Shown: positions 1-7,494 of the stretch, piece after piece
How the letters are laid out: the number at the start of each line of letters is the position of its first letter
How positions within the stretch are numbered: position 1 is the first letter of the stretch
From: an uncultured Muribaculaceae bacterium
GTDB lineage: Bacteria; Bacteroidota; Bacteroidia; Bacteroidales; Muribaculaceae
DNA: 21,229 bases
Reading direction: 5' to 3'
NCBI GenBank assembly: GCA_947177435.1
Contig: CAMWUM010000002.1
Span: 1-21,229 of the forward strand
Translations under genes and position numbers: made by a program
Notes under the pieces: model-generated
Told to the model about the DNA's origin: nothing
Seen by the model: only the letters and a program-made list of their open reading frames with translations
The model's database searches: none

Positions 1-95
1 AATAAATTTTTGCTGATTAATCAAATTTTATTGAAAAATGCTGTGCTTTTTGCACTCTATATTGAAACAATCGGTGCACGCGATTTGTTTGCGGA

Positions 96-2120
96 TCAGT
101 CGATAACGATGCTTAATGGGTGGGTGCGGAGGTCTCGGACCGGCTTTTCGCGTAGGCCGCGGCGCAGTTTCTTGGCTCGGGCAGGGCTAAACGCACGCGT
201 AAACAGTATCGTATCTGCGTTGTTTAGGTCGTCGGCTTTTCCCGTAAATCCTTTGCCCACGATTAAATAGTTGACGTGGATGGCCGGGAGGTGAGCTGTG
301 GCGATCCCGATGGTCTTGTCTCCTGCCACGAGGACGCCATTGTTGTAGTAAAACGGCCCAAGCGTCTCATCGTCAGCCATGAACTGTGGCTTATCATCGC
401 ATCCTCGGCTGAGCAGAAACAGAGAGAACCTGTCAGCATACTCCTCAGCCACGGAGGCGCTGTCGATGCCGTCGTCCATAGCCACCAACCGAGCCTGTCC
501 TCCGGATTGCACGATGATGGCACCCTTGCGCCCATCCGGGATGTACAGTTCGGCGCGGGGCGGAGTGTCACGCCATGCCACGACGATGATTGCCGAGGCC
601 GCAAGCATTCCCGCCGAAGCCATCCAAAGCGCACGGCGTTTGTATCTCAGCGCCACGCCGGCCAGGAGGAGCGCCAGCAGGAAGGCCGGAATGGCCCATG
701 GGCTGAAAAAGATGCCGCGGCTTTGGGCGCCGAGCGAGGCCAGCCACCCGGCCCAGTCCGACATCATACGGCAAAGGCCATCGGCCACATAGCCGAGCCA
801 TCCAATAGACAACCCGCAGAGCGTGAGCAGCATGAGTAGGACTCCGATGGCGAGTAATATAGGCAGGCAGATGCCGGCAAGCACGTTGGCCGGAATGAAC
901 AGCCACGGCATAGCGTGGAAATAGTAGGCGCTGATCAGGCCGGTGCCGAGCATGGCGGCGACGGGCACGGCGAACAGTCCGACCGCGAAGCGCAAAATCG
1001 GCATGTGCCTCAGCCATTGCGGCTCGATGCGGCAGAAAAGCAGGATTGACAGCACGGCCGCGAATGACAGCTGAAAGCCGGGCGTGAATATTGAGTACGG
1101 ATTTATTGCCATCACCACCACGGCCGCCACACAGAGCGAGTTGAACGGCGCGGAGTCCCGCTGCAGCAGCCTGGCTAAAATGAAAACGCTGAGCATGACT
1201 GCGGCGCGCGTCACCGATGGCCCCATGCCCACGAGCAGGGCGTAAGCCCACACCAGCAGTCCGGTCATTGCAGGCCTGAGATAAAAGCCCATGCGGAAAA
1301 ATCGGGTGGGGAAGAGCAGAAAAGACAGGAGCCCGGCAATCACGCCAACGTGCAGACCACTGAGCGCCAAGGCGTGGGAAAGGCCAACGGCGCTGAACGC
1401 ATCCTTGACACCGGCATCGAGGTATGTATCCTCACCGAGAATCAAGGCAAGCAGCAGGGCCGCGGTCTCGCCGTCGACGGGAGAATCGACAATCGCCTCG
1501 GCCAAAGCCGACCGCGCCGTGTAAACCGCATTGCGCCAGCCCGCAGCCGTCTCGGTCACTGAGATGCATTGGCCAGGCTCCAACGCTTCGCACCCCTTGG
1601 ACACAGGCAGCAGCCAAGCGCGGCAGGCGATGCCGTCATATTTCAGATATTTCTGATAGTCAGCCTCGTATGGCAGAAGATTTTGCGTGGAGGGATCAAT
1701 CAGTTTGGCGTTGATTTCCACCCGTGCACCCGGTTCGAGCCCGGGCGTGAAGTGCCTTACGCTTGCCGCGCACTTGATCGGTTCGATTGCTTGGCCTCGG
1801 CACGAGTCAAGACGAATGACGCATTGTGTGGAGTTGGAGCCGGGTGTGGCGGAGAGCACGCGGCCTGAGAAGGTCATCGCATTGCCGCATATCTCTTCGG
1901 GCACGCCCAGGGGAGCGCGCACCCAGGCAAGCGAGGCACCGCAAGCCAGCATAAGGGCGAAGTAGGCTAAGTGGCGGCGCCCCAAGAACATAAGCGCTGC
2001 AAAAGCCAATGCGCCAATGGCGATTGCCCACACCCCAGCGCCCGCGTTTACGCTGATGATGCCGATGGCCATGCCCACGGCGCACGGCAGGGCGGGCAGC
2101 AACGACAGTGAAGGCTTCAC
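96..2120 (-). CDS. comEC: ComEC/Rec2-family inner-membrane DNA channel protein
   Basis: Polytopic membrane protein of 674 residues. ComEC/Rec2 proteins form the inner-membrane channel for single-stranded DNA during natural transformation. An N-terminal pair of membrane segments (about 10-65) leads into a DUF4131-like soluble region (about 75-190). The Competence domain (about 215-515) follows, with signature stretches HALALSGLHVG (249-259), GPSVTRAAVM (300-309) and PGFQLSFAAV (347-356). The last ~155 residues (519-674) sit where many homologues carry a metallo-beta-lactamase domain, but no HxHxDH metal motif is visible. Short Bacteroidota homologues commonly look like this. The start is GTG at 2120, overlapping the aroE stop as GTGA, and the N-terminus MKPSLSLLPALP fits the family. 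It is last in its run. Family call is secure; a role in actual DNA uptake is inferred. Confidence 0.93.
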   Translation of the reverse strand: MKPSLSLLPALPCAVGMAIGIISVNAGAGVWAIAIGALAFAALMFLGRRHLAYFALMLACGASLAWVRAPLGVPEEICGNAMTFSGRVLSATPGSNSTQCVIRLDSCRGQAIEPIKCAASVRHFTPGLEPGARVEINAKLIDPSTQNLLPYEADYQKYLKYDGIACRAWLLPVSKGCEALEPGQCISVTETAAGWRNAVYTARSALAEAIVDSPVDGETAALLLALILGEDTYLDAGVKDAFSAVGLSHALALSGLHVGVIAGLLSFLLFPTRFFRMGFYLRPAMTGLLVWAYALLVGMGPSVTRAAVMLSVFILARLLQRDSAPFNSLCVAAVVVMAINPYSIFTPGFQLSFAAVLSILLFCRIEPQWLRHMPILRFAVGLFAVPVAAMLGTGLISAYYFHAMPWLFIPANVLAGICLPILLAIGVLLMLLTLCGLSIGWLGYVADGLCRMMSDWAGWLASLGAQSRGIFFSPWAIPAFLLALLLAGVALRYKRRALWMASAGMLAASAIIVVAWRDTPPRAELYIPDGRKGAIIVQSGGQARLVAMDDGIDSASVAEEYADRFSLFLLSRGCDDKPQFMADDETLGPFYYNNGVLVAGDKTIGIATAHLPAIHVNYLIVGKGFTGKADDLNNADTILFTRAFSPARAKKLRRGLREKPVRDLRTHPLSIVID

Positions 2121-2884
2121 CGCTTAGAGTGCCAGATGTTCCAGGCGGCAAAGGCCTGCATCAGCAGCATCTCGAGGCCGTTTTTGGTGACGGCGCCGTG
2201 CTCGGCGCTCTTGCGCATGAAGAGGGTTACGTCGGGGTTGTAGAGCAAATCATAGCACAGATGCTCGGGCGTAAGGCTGCCGTAGGGAATGTCGGGGCAC
2301 TCGTCGATGTGTGGGTACATGCCCAGCGGCGTGGTGTTGACCACCACTTTGTGCTCGGCCATTATCTCGGGGGTGAGTTGGGCATAGGTGAGCCTGTCGT
2401 CTCCGGCTGTGCGGGAAACATAAACGGGTTCAATCCCCAAATTGATAAACGCCTGGCGCACAGCCTTGGCGGCGCCGCCGGTGCCGAGTACAAGCGCCTT
2501 CTTGTGATAAGGCTTGAGGAAGGCGCGTATCGAGTCGGTGAACCCGATGATGTCGGAGTTGTAGCCCTTGAGGCTGGCGATGTCGCCGCGGTCGTTGCGC
2601 ATAACCTTGATGACGTTGACGGCGCCGATGGCTGCAGCCTCCGGGTCGAGTTCGTCGAGGTAGGGAATCACCTTTTCCTTGTACGGGATGGTGACGTTTA
2701 GGCCCGCGAGCACGGGGTTGCGAGCCACCACCGAGATGAAATCCTCGATGGTAGGAATTTCAAAGTTGACATAACGAGCGTTGATGTCCTCGGCCTCAAA
2801 CTTTTGGTTGAAAAAGTCCTGCGAGAACGAGTGGCCGAGCGGATAGCCGATAAGGCCGTAGATTTGTTGAAATTCCTGCAACAT
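2117..2884 (-). CDS. aroE: Shikimate dehydrogenase (NADP+)
   Basis: Cytoplasmic enzyme of the shikimate pathway that reduces 3-dehydroshikimate to shikimate with NADPH, on the way to aromatic amino acids. The 255-residue length is close to the family norm. Visible motifs include the shikimate-binding loop GYPLGHSFS near the N-terminus, the catalytic lysine region NVTIPYKEK, a GYNSDIIGF segment corresponding to the usual NTDxxGF (Ser in place of Thr), the dinucleotide-binding loop LGTGGAAKAV, a basic SRT after the second strand that suits NADP, NTTPLGMYP, and the C-terminal NGLEMLLMQA. The frame is open further upstream to 2932, but that would overlap the transporter gene. The ATG at 2884 puts MLQEFQQIYGLIG at the family-typical start and leaves a 16 nt gap. 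It overlaps comEC by 4 nt. Confidence 0.96.
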   Translation of the reverse strand: MLQEFQQIYGLIGYPLGHSFSQDFFNQKFEAEDINARYVNFEIPTIEDFISVVARNPVLAGLNVTIPYKEKVIPYLDELDPEAAAIGAVNVIKVMRNDRGDIASLKGYNSDIIGFTDSIRAFLKPYHKKALVLGTGGAAKAVRQAFINLGIEPVYVSRTAGDDRLTYAQLTPEIMAEHKVVVNTTPLGMYPHIDECPDIPYGSLTPEHLCYDLLYNPDVTLFMRKSAEHGAVTKNGLEMLLMQAFAAWNIWHSKR

Positions 2885-2900
2885 ATGCGAAAGTTGGATG

Positions 2901-4346
2901 TTATAATTCGATTTTCTTATAGCGTGGCACAAGGAGTTTCATCACTACCCAGGCCATCAGGTAGCTGACGGCGCACACGCTGAACACGATCATATAAGCC
3001 GCTGGAGTGCCTGAGAATGAGAAGAAATGCACCGCACCGGTATTCTCACCTGCGTAGGTGAAGAACATGCCCGCGCCCTTGTTGATGGCAAACGAACTGA
3101 CGCCGCCGGCCATCGTGCCGATGCCCACGATCGAGGCGACGGTCGACTTGGGGAACATATCGCCGATGGTAGAGTAGAGGTTGGCGCTCCAAGCCTGGTG
3201 TGCGGCTCCCGTCAGGCCGATGATAATGGCGGGCCACCAAACGGAGACGGCGCCGAGCGGCTGGGCGAAGAGGGCAAGAATGGGTATGAACGCGAAGATG
3301 AGCATGGCGCGCATGCGGCCCGCGTAGGGATTCATGCCGCGCTTGTCGACAAATATTTTTGGCAGATAACCGCCGAATATCGATACGACGGTGACGATGA
3401 GGTAAAGCGTGAAAATCAGAGCCTGGCCCATGGCGGAGTATGCTTCGTAGCCATACTCATCCTTGAAATATACGGGTGCCCAGAACAATAGGAACCACCA
3501 CACGCCGTCGGTGAAGAACTTGCCGGCTGCGAAGGCCCACGTCTGGCGATACTTGAAGCAGTGCCAGAAGGGGATTGTCTTTGTCTCCTCCTCTTTTACC
3601 TCTGCGGCCGATTCGCCCTTGTTGTCCTGCTCGATGTAGTCGAGTTCGGCGCGGTTGACATGCTTCGACTTCTGCGGGGCGGTGTAGGCGTAGAGCCACA
3701 GGCCCATCCACACGAAGCCCAGGGCGCCGATAATGACAAACGCTGCTTCCCAGCCCAGGTTCTTGGCCAGAGTGGGGATTGTAAGCGGAGCCACGAGCGC
3801 GCCTACCGAGGCACCGGCATTGAATACCGATGTGGCGAAGGCGCGGTCTTTCTTGGGGAAGTACTGGGCCGTAACCTTAATGGCGGCGGGGAAATTGCCC
3901 GACTCGCCGATGGCCAGCAGAGCGCGGCATCCGAGGAAGAGCCATACGCCCACCGAGGCGATGGCCAGCGCTGCGGCCGATCCCTGCTCGACGCTCTTGA
4001 GGGCGGCGATTGACTCCATGCCGGTGATGTGCATTGCCGCCCAGCCGCATCCGGCGTGGAGGCAAGCGGCTGCCGACCAGAAGAATATGGCCCAGAGGTA
4101 GCCTTTCTTGGCGCCCATCCAGTCGATGAACTTGCCGGCGAAGAGGCTGACGAAGGCGTAGAACAGCGAGAAGAAACCGGTGATGGTGCCGTAGTCGTTG
4201 TGGCCCATGTGGAACTCCGGGGCGATAAAGTCGGCCCAAGTGAGCGAAAGTACCTGGCGGTCAAGGTAGTTGATGGTCGTGGCCAGGAACAGTAGCGAGC
4301 AGATGACCCACCGCCAGTCAGTTTTCTTGGTATTAGTATTTGTCAT
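2901..4346 (-). CDS. MFS transporter, anion:cation symporter family, probably hexuronate (ExuT-like)
   Basis: Integral inner-membrane protein of 481 residues with about 12 hydrophobic segments. The N-terminal INYLDRQVLS motif is characteristic of the ACS family (ExuT, GudP, GarP relatives). A motif-A-like GKFIDWMGAKKGYLW lies between the second and third membrane segments. A long charged central loop (around residues 225-260, rich in Glu and Lys) separates the two six-helix halves. Substrate is inferred from the neighbour: mannonate dehydratase lies 34 nt upstream, so uptake of glucuronate, galacturonate or a related aldonate or uronate is likely, driven by a cation gradient. The start is ATG at 4346, directly after a short run of GTTTA repeats. 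Family is secure; exact substrate is uncertain. Confidence 0.9.
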   Translation of the reverse strand: MTNTNTKKTDWRWVICSLLFLATTINYLDRQVLSLTWADFIAPEFHMGHNDYGTITGFFSLFYAFVSLFAGKFIDWMGAKKGYLWAIFFWSAAACLHAGCGWAAMHITGMESIAALKSVEQGSAAALAIASVGVWLFLGCRALLAIGESGNFPAAIKVTAQYFPKKDRAFATSVFNAGASVGALVAPLTIPTLAKNLGWEAAFVIIGALGFVWMGLWLYAYTAPQKSKHVNRAELDYIEQDNKGESAAEVKEEETKTIPFWHCFKYRQTWAFAAGKFFTDGVWWFLLFWAPVYFKDEYGYEAYSAMGQALIFTLYLIVTVVSIFGGYLPKIFVDKRGMNPYAGRMRAMLIFAFIPILALFAQPLGAVSVWWPAIIIGLTGAAHQAWSANLYSTIGDMFPKSTVASIVGIGTMAGGVSSFAINKGAGMFFTYAGENTGAVHFFSFSGTPAAYMIVFSVCAVSYLMAWVVMKLLVPRYKKIEL

Positions 4347-4349
4347 AGC

Positions 4350-4379
4350 CTAAACTTCTAAACCTTTAAACATCTAAAC
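4350..4379 (-). repeat. Four tandem 8-nt GTTTA-type repeats upstream of the transporter gene
   Basis: On the minus strand the 34 nt gap between uxuA and the transporter gene reads as GTTTAGAT, GTTTAAAG, GTTTAGAA, GTTTAGGC. These are four imperfect copies at an exact 8 nt period, ending just before the start codon at 4346. Function is unknown. It could be a translation-enhancing AU-rich leader, a protein-binding site, or chance drift. Confidence 0.55.
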
Positions 4380-4380
4380 C

Positions 4381-5553
4381 TCAGCAATCGCTCTGCGAAT
4401 GCTGAATGGCGGCCATCATGCCGGAAACCATGCCCAGGGCGAGCATGCGGCCGTGGAATGAATAGCCGGCGTTGTAGCCCATCTTCTCGTCGCCGAGCAT
4501 CAGGGGCGCGTGGTCTACTCGCATAGGCACGCCCGGGCGCTCCTTCTCAAACGTGCGCACTACTTCGATCAGCCTGGGGTCGAGGTGGGATGCCTCCTTG
4601 AAGTCGCCGTTGGGCTTGGGGGCGCAGATGCGGGCGTGCACGAAGTGGGTGCGTCCGGCGTACTTCTTGGCCAGGGCCGGCACGTCGTTGGCGGCGTTGC
4701 TGCTGAGCGAACCGGCACAGAACGTCAGGCCGTTGTGCGGGTTGGGCACGGCGTCGAGAAATGCCTGGATGTCGGCGTCGCACGTGACGATGCGCGGCAG
4801 GCCGAGGATCTGCATGGCGGGGTCGTCGGGGTGGACGCACATGTTGATGTCCCACTCGTCACACACGGGCATGATTGCCCGCAGGAAGTAGGCCATGTTC
4901 TCGCGAAGCTTCTCGGCATCAATGCCTTTGTAGAGATCGAGCAGAGAGCGGAACTTCTCGACGGGGTTGAGGTCTTGCTCCGAGATATTGCCGTTGACAA
5001 ATCCCTGGGTCTTAACGATGATAGTATCGACTAAGCGAGCCTCGGCCTCTGCATCCATTCGCGGGGCCACCTCCTCGGCCACGCGGCGCAGCGTTTCAGC
5101 ATCGTAAGATGCTTCGGCTCCGGGGCGCTTGAGTATGTGGATGTCAAAATAGGCGAACTCGGCCAGGTTGAAGTACAGGTTGGACGTGCCGTCAGGGTTG
5201 GGGTATTCAAGGTCGGTGCGGGCCCAGTCGAGCACGGGCATGAAGTTGTAGCACACGGTCTTGACGCCCGCGCGGCCGAGGTTGGCGAGGCTCTCTTTGT
5301 AATTCTCGATCAGCTGGTCGCGCTCGGGGCCTGCGTACTTGATGGCCTCGCACACAGGCAGGCTCTCGACCACCGACCAGCGTAGGCCGTGGCTCTCGAT
5401 CAGGTCCTTCATCTTGTTTACTTCCTCGGCAGTCCACACCTCGCCGTTGGGGATGTGGTGGAGGGCGGTGACGATGCCTTCGACGCCTATCTGGCGCAGC
5501 ATGTCGAGTGTTATCTTATCGTTGGGGCCAAACCAGCGCCAAGTCTTTTCCAT
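4381..5553 (-). CDS. uxuA: Mannonate dehydratase
   Basis: Cytoplasmic enzyme that dehydrates D-mannonate to 2-keto-3-deoxy-D-gluconate in the glucuronate branch of hexuronate catabolism. At 390 residues it matches the usual UxuA length (about 390-400). Recognisable family stretches are the N-terminal MEKTWRWFGPNDKITLDMLRQ, GVEGIVTALHHIPNGEVW, the metal-site region MCVHPDDPAMQILGLPRIV, TFCAGSLSSN, HFVHARICAPKPNGDF, and the C-terminal RVDHAPLMLGDE followed by NAGYSFHGRMLALG. The His, Cys and Asp residues expected to bind the divalent metal are present. The start is ATG at 5553, 12 nt after the glsB stop. The paired transporter supports a uronate role. Mannonate oxidoreductase (uxuB), uronate isomerase (uxaC) and KDG kinase are not in the window and must be elsewhere if the pathway is complete. 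Confidence 0.97.
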   Translation of the reverse strand: MEKTWRWFGPNDKITLDMLRQIGVEGIVTALHHIPNGEVWTAEEVNKMKDLIESHGLRWSVVESLPVCEAIKYAGPERDQLIENYKESLANLGRAGVKTVCYNFMPVLDWARTDLEYPNPDGTSNLYFNLAEFAYFDIHILKRPGAEASYDAETLRRVAEEVAPRMDAEAEARLVDTIIVKTQGFVNGNISEQDLNPVEKFRSLLDLYKGIDAEKLRENMAYFLRAIMPVCDEWDINMCVHPDDPAMQILGLPRIVTCDADIQAFLDAVPNPHNGLTFCAGSLSSNAANDVPALAKKYAGRTHFVHARICAPKPNGDFKEASHLDPRLIEVVRTFEKERPGVPMRVDHAPLMLGDEKMGYNAGYSFHGRMLALGMVSGMMAAIQHSQSDC

Positions 5554-5565
5554 AACTTTTGATTA

Positions 5566-6495
5566 TTAGTTTTCAGGGTGATAGGTCGATATGTGCCGGC
5601 GCTTTTTCTCTTCGAAGATGTCGTCGATGGCGATGAGGATGCCGGTCTCCTCGACGTCGCCAAACTCGTCGTTGATGGCTGTGCCAAACATCTTCATCGT
5701 GGGCGACAGGCTCATGTAGGCGTTGACCAGCGGCGGGATGCTGATGCCGTGCTTGCGAATCTCGGCATTTAGTGTCTTGTAGTTGTCGCGGAAGTTGTCA
5801 TGCACGAACAGGCGCTCCATCGCCTCGCAGTCGATGCCCGTGTCGAGGGCGCGCTTGGGCGTGACGAGGCTCTCGGTGTCGGGGAAGTGGCGCTGCATGA
5901 AGTACAGGATGAGGTTGCGGCACTCGCGAATGTAGCTTGGGTACATCGTCACCTTGCCAAAGAGGTACTTCACCTGCGGATACACCACAGTCAGCGCGCC
6001 GAGGCCGTCCCAAAGGTTGTCGAGGGCGAATAGCGCCTTGGCTCCGGCCTTCGATGATTGGTACTCCGGTCTTACGAACGAGCGGCCAAGCTCGATGGAG
6101 TGGGGCAGATAGTCGGAAACGAACCGGTCGGAGAAGTCGAAAATGTGGCTGGTGGCGATGCGCGGGTTGCCGTTGGCGTCGAGCCGCACGTCGGAGCCGA
6201 CGATGAAGCGGTAGCCGCCCAGCATCATGCGCGCGTCTGGATCCCAGACCACCAGCTGGCGGCAGGGAGGGTCCATCGTGTCGTAAAGGTCGATGTCACA
6301 CTCCAAGCCCGTGCCGCCTCCGGCCGAGCGGAACGTGAGCTCGCGCAGGCGCCCGAGCTCGCGCATAGCCATCGGCTTTTCGCGGCCGTCGAACACGTAT
6401 ATCAGGTTGCCCCCCTTATTGGAGGGGCGCAGCAGGCAGTCTGCCAGTTCTTGCTCAATCGCTGTTGGATCTATGGGATCGATTAGAGGCTTCAT
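5566..6495 (-). CDS. glsB: GNAT-fold N-acyltransferase, probable glycine N-acyltransferase GlsB
   Basis: A 309-residue protein of the Acetyltransf_5 / OlsB-like branch of the GNAT superfamily (sometimes annotated hemolysin-like). The core runs from about residue 45 to 160: LRELTFRSAGGGTGLECDID, then LVVWDPDARMMLGGYRF, then IELGRSFVRPEYQ and ALFALDNLW. In Bacteroides thetaiotaomicron GlsB N-acylates glycine with a 3-hydroxy fatty acid, and the adjacent GlsA then O-acylates the product to give glycine lipid (and related serine-containing lipids). Here the PlsC-type gene lies 6 nt upstream, which supports the pairing. No membrane segment is obvious, so it is probably cytoplasmic or peripheral. 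An ornithine lipid role (OlsB) is the main alternative; the pair in Bacteroidales favours glycine. Confidence 0.82.
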   Translation of the reverse strand: MKPLIDPIDPTAIEQELADCLLRPSNKGGNLIYVFDGREKPMAMRELGRLRELTFRSAGGGTGLECDIDLYDTMDPPCRQLVVWDPDARMMLGGYRFIVGSDVRLDANGNPRIATSHIFDFSDRFVSDYLPHSIELGRSFVRPEYQSSKAGAKALFALDNLWDGLGALTVVYPQVKYLFGKVTMYPSYIRECRNLILYFMQRHFPDTESLVTPKRALDTGIDCEAMERLFVHDNFRDNYKTLNAEIRKHGISIPPLVNAYMSLSPTMKMFGTAINDEFGDVEETGILIAIDDIFEEKKRRHISTYHPEN

Positions 6496-6501
6496 GGTGG
6501 G

Positions 6502-7332
6502 TCAATTGATCGCGTATGCCATCTCCTTCACCCGCTGGGCCATCTCGCCGGCAGGCGCGCCCTGCAGGCTTTGCCACGGCAGGCGCTCGCCTATGCGTAT
6601 CTCGTAGGTTTTGCCACGGCATCCCAGCATCTCCTGGGGGAGGTATAGCATCTCAATGTTGAACTTGATGCCCAGGCGCTTGCGCCACTGGGCACGCTTA
6701 TAGAATGCCGGCGTGTTCTCGCCGGAAAAGAATAAGGGCACCACATCGCGGTGGTGCTGCAAGGCCTTGGTCACAAACATCTTGTGCCACTCCAAGTCCT
6801 TGATTAGCCCGCCCGGGCCGCGGCGCGACACCAGGCCGGCGGGGAAGATTACGATAGGGTCGGGGCCGTCCATCGCGCGGTTGATGTCCTCGATGCTCTC
6901 GCGGCTCTGGCGGCCGTGCTTGTTGATGGGCAAGAACGCCTCGCGGATAGGCTCCACGGCCATCAGCAGGTCGTTGACTATGAACCGCACGCCCTTGCCG
7001 TAGCGACGGCAGAACTGCGAGATGAGTACGATGCCGTCGAATCCGCCCAGCGGATGGTTGCTCACAAAAATCACCCTCGCATCGGGTCCCGGCTCAGGCA
7101 GCCGCTCGGCGTGCGCCAAGGTAATCTTCGCGTTGAAATCGCGTACCATGGCATCGCAGAAGTCTGCCCCCGTGTTGGGGAAATAGCGGCGCAGCAGCTC
7201 GTTGAGCTCATCCACGCGCACAGTACGGCGGAGCCAGTCAACAGCCCAGCGAGGAACCCAGCCGGCCTTTCGGCCCAACTTGCTCCTCAGCACAGCGTCC
7301 AAATCAATCTGTATAGGCTCGCTCCTTTTCAT
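6502..7332 (-). CDS. glsA: PlsC/LPLAT-family O-acyltransferase, probable glycine lipid O-acyltransferase GlsA
   Basis: A 276-residue lysophospholipid-acyltransferase-like protein. The acyltransferase core has SNHPLGGFDG (91-100), where His93 and Asp99 are five residues apart rather than the four of the classical HX4D box, a spacing I associate with this OlsA/GlsA-like branch. FPAG (163-166) takes the place of the usual FPEG. IRIGERLPW near 245 is another family stretch. GlsA transfers an acyl group to the hydroxyl of N-acyl-3-hydroxy-acyl glycine made by GlsB. The frame opens with GTG at 7341, but the ATG at 7332 (MKRSEPIQIDL) is the better start. It is the first gene of the six-gene run going left. 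PlsC (phosphatidic acid synthesis) is the alternative, made less likely by the linked GNAT gene. Confidence 0.82.
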   Translation of the reverse strand: MKRSEPIQIDLDAVLRSKLGRKAGWVPRWAVDWLRRTVRVDELNELLRRYFPNTGADFCDAMVRDFNAKITLAHAERLPEPGPDARVIFVSNHPLGGFDGIVLISQFCRRYGKGVRFIVNDLLMAVEPIREAFLPINKHGRQSRESIEDINRAMDGPDPIVIFPAGLVSRRGPGGLIKDLEWHKMFVTKALQHHRDVVPLFFSGENTPAFYKRAQWRKRLGIKFNIEMLYLPQEMLGCRGKTYEIRIGERLPWQSLQGAPAGEMAQRVKEMAYAIN

Positions 7333-7361
7333 GTCAAACACTATTTAAGTGCAAATTTATT

Positions 7362-7369
7362 AAATTTCC
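7362..7369 (-). promoter_or_regulatory. Candidate -7 element for the glsA run
   Basis: The minus strand reads TAAATTTG here, matching the Bacteroidales -7 consensus TAnnTTTG. It ends 29 nt before the glsA ATG. A TTTG lies upstream but only 12 nt away, and nothing convincing sits at the usual 19-21 nt, so the -33 element is weak. Confidence 0.5.
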
Positions 7370-7436
7370 GTCAAAATCACGCTAAAAATCAGGAAAAATC
7401 CATCAGTTTTTCTAAAATAACTATAAATCAAAGTGA

Positions 7437-7467
7437 ACGGGGCCGCCCACCGAGTGGACGGCCCCGT
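7437..7467 (-). terminator. GC-rich hairpin after the three-gene envelope module
   Basis: A 9 bp perfect stem (ACGGGGCCG at 7437-7445 pairs with CGGCCCCGT at 7459-7467) continues after one mismatch as CCAC/GTGG around a 3 nt loop. It starts 28 nt beyond the stop codon at 7495 and precedes the glsA promoter region. The following bases on the minus strand are only moderately T-rich, so it may be an atypical terminator or an mRNA 3'-end stabiliser. It could also act on read-through from the other strand. Confidence 0.72.
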
Positions 7468-7494
7468 TTAGGGGTTGAATGATGGATTGTGCGA

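Noticed and set aside
30..58. Possible small terminator after comEC (GTGC, five A, GCAC, then a short T run on the minus strand)
   Set aside because: The stem is only 4 bp. It could contribute to termination, but it is too weak to list as a feature.
568..1251. A 227-codon minus-strand frame inside comEC
   Set aside because: Out-of-frame shadow of comEC, rich in Arg, Ala and His as expected for a frame shift of a G+C-rich membrane gene.
2108..2701. A 197-codon open frame on the plus strand
   Set aside because: Antisense to aroE, which has all its catalytic motifs. No independent evidence for coding.
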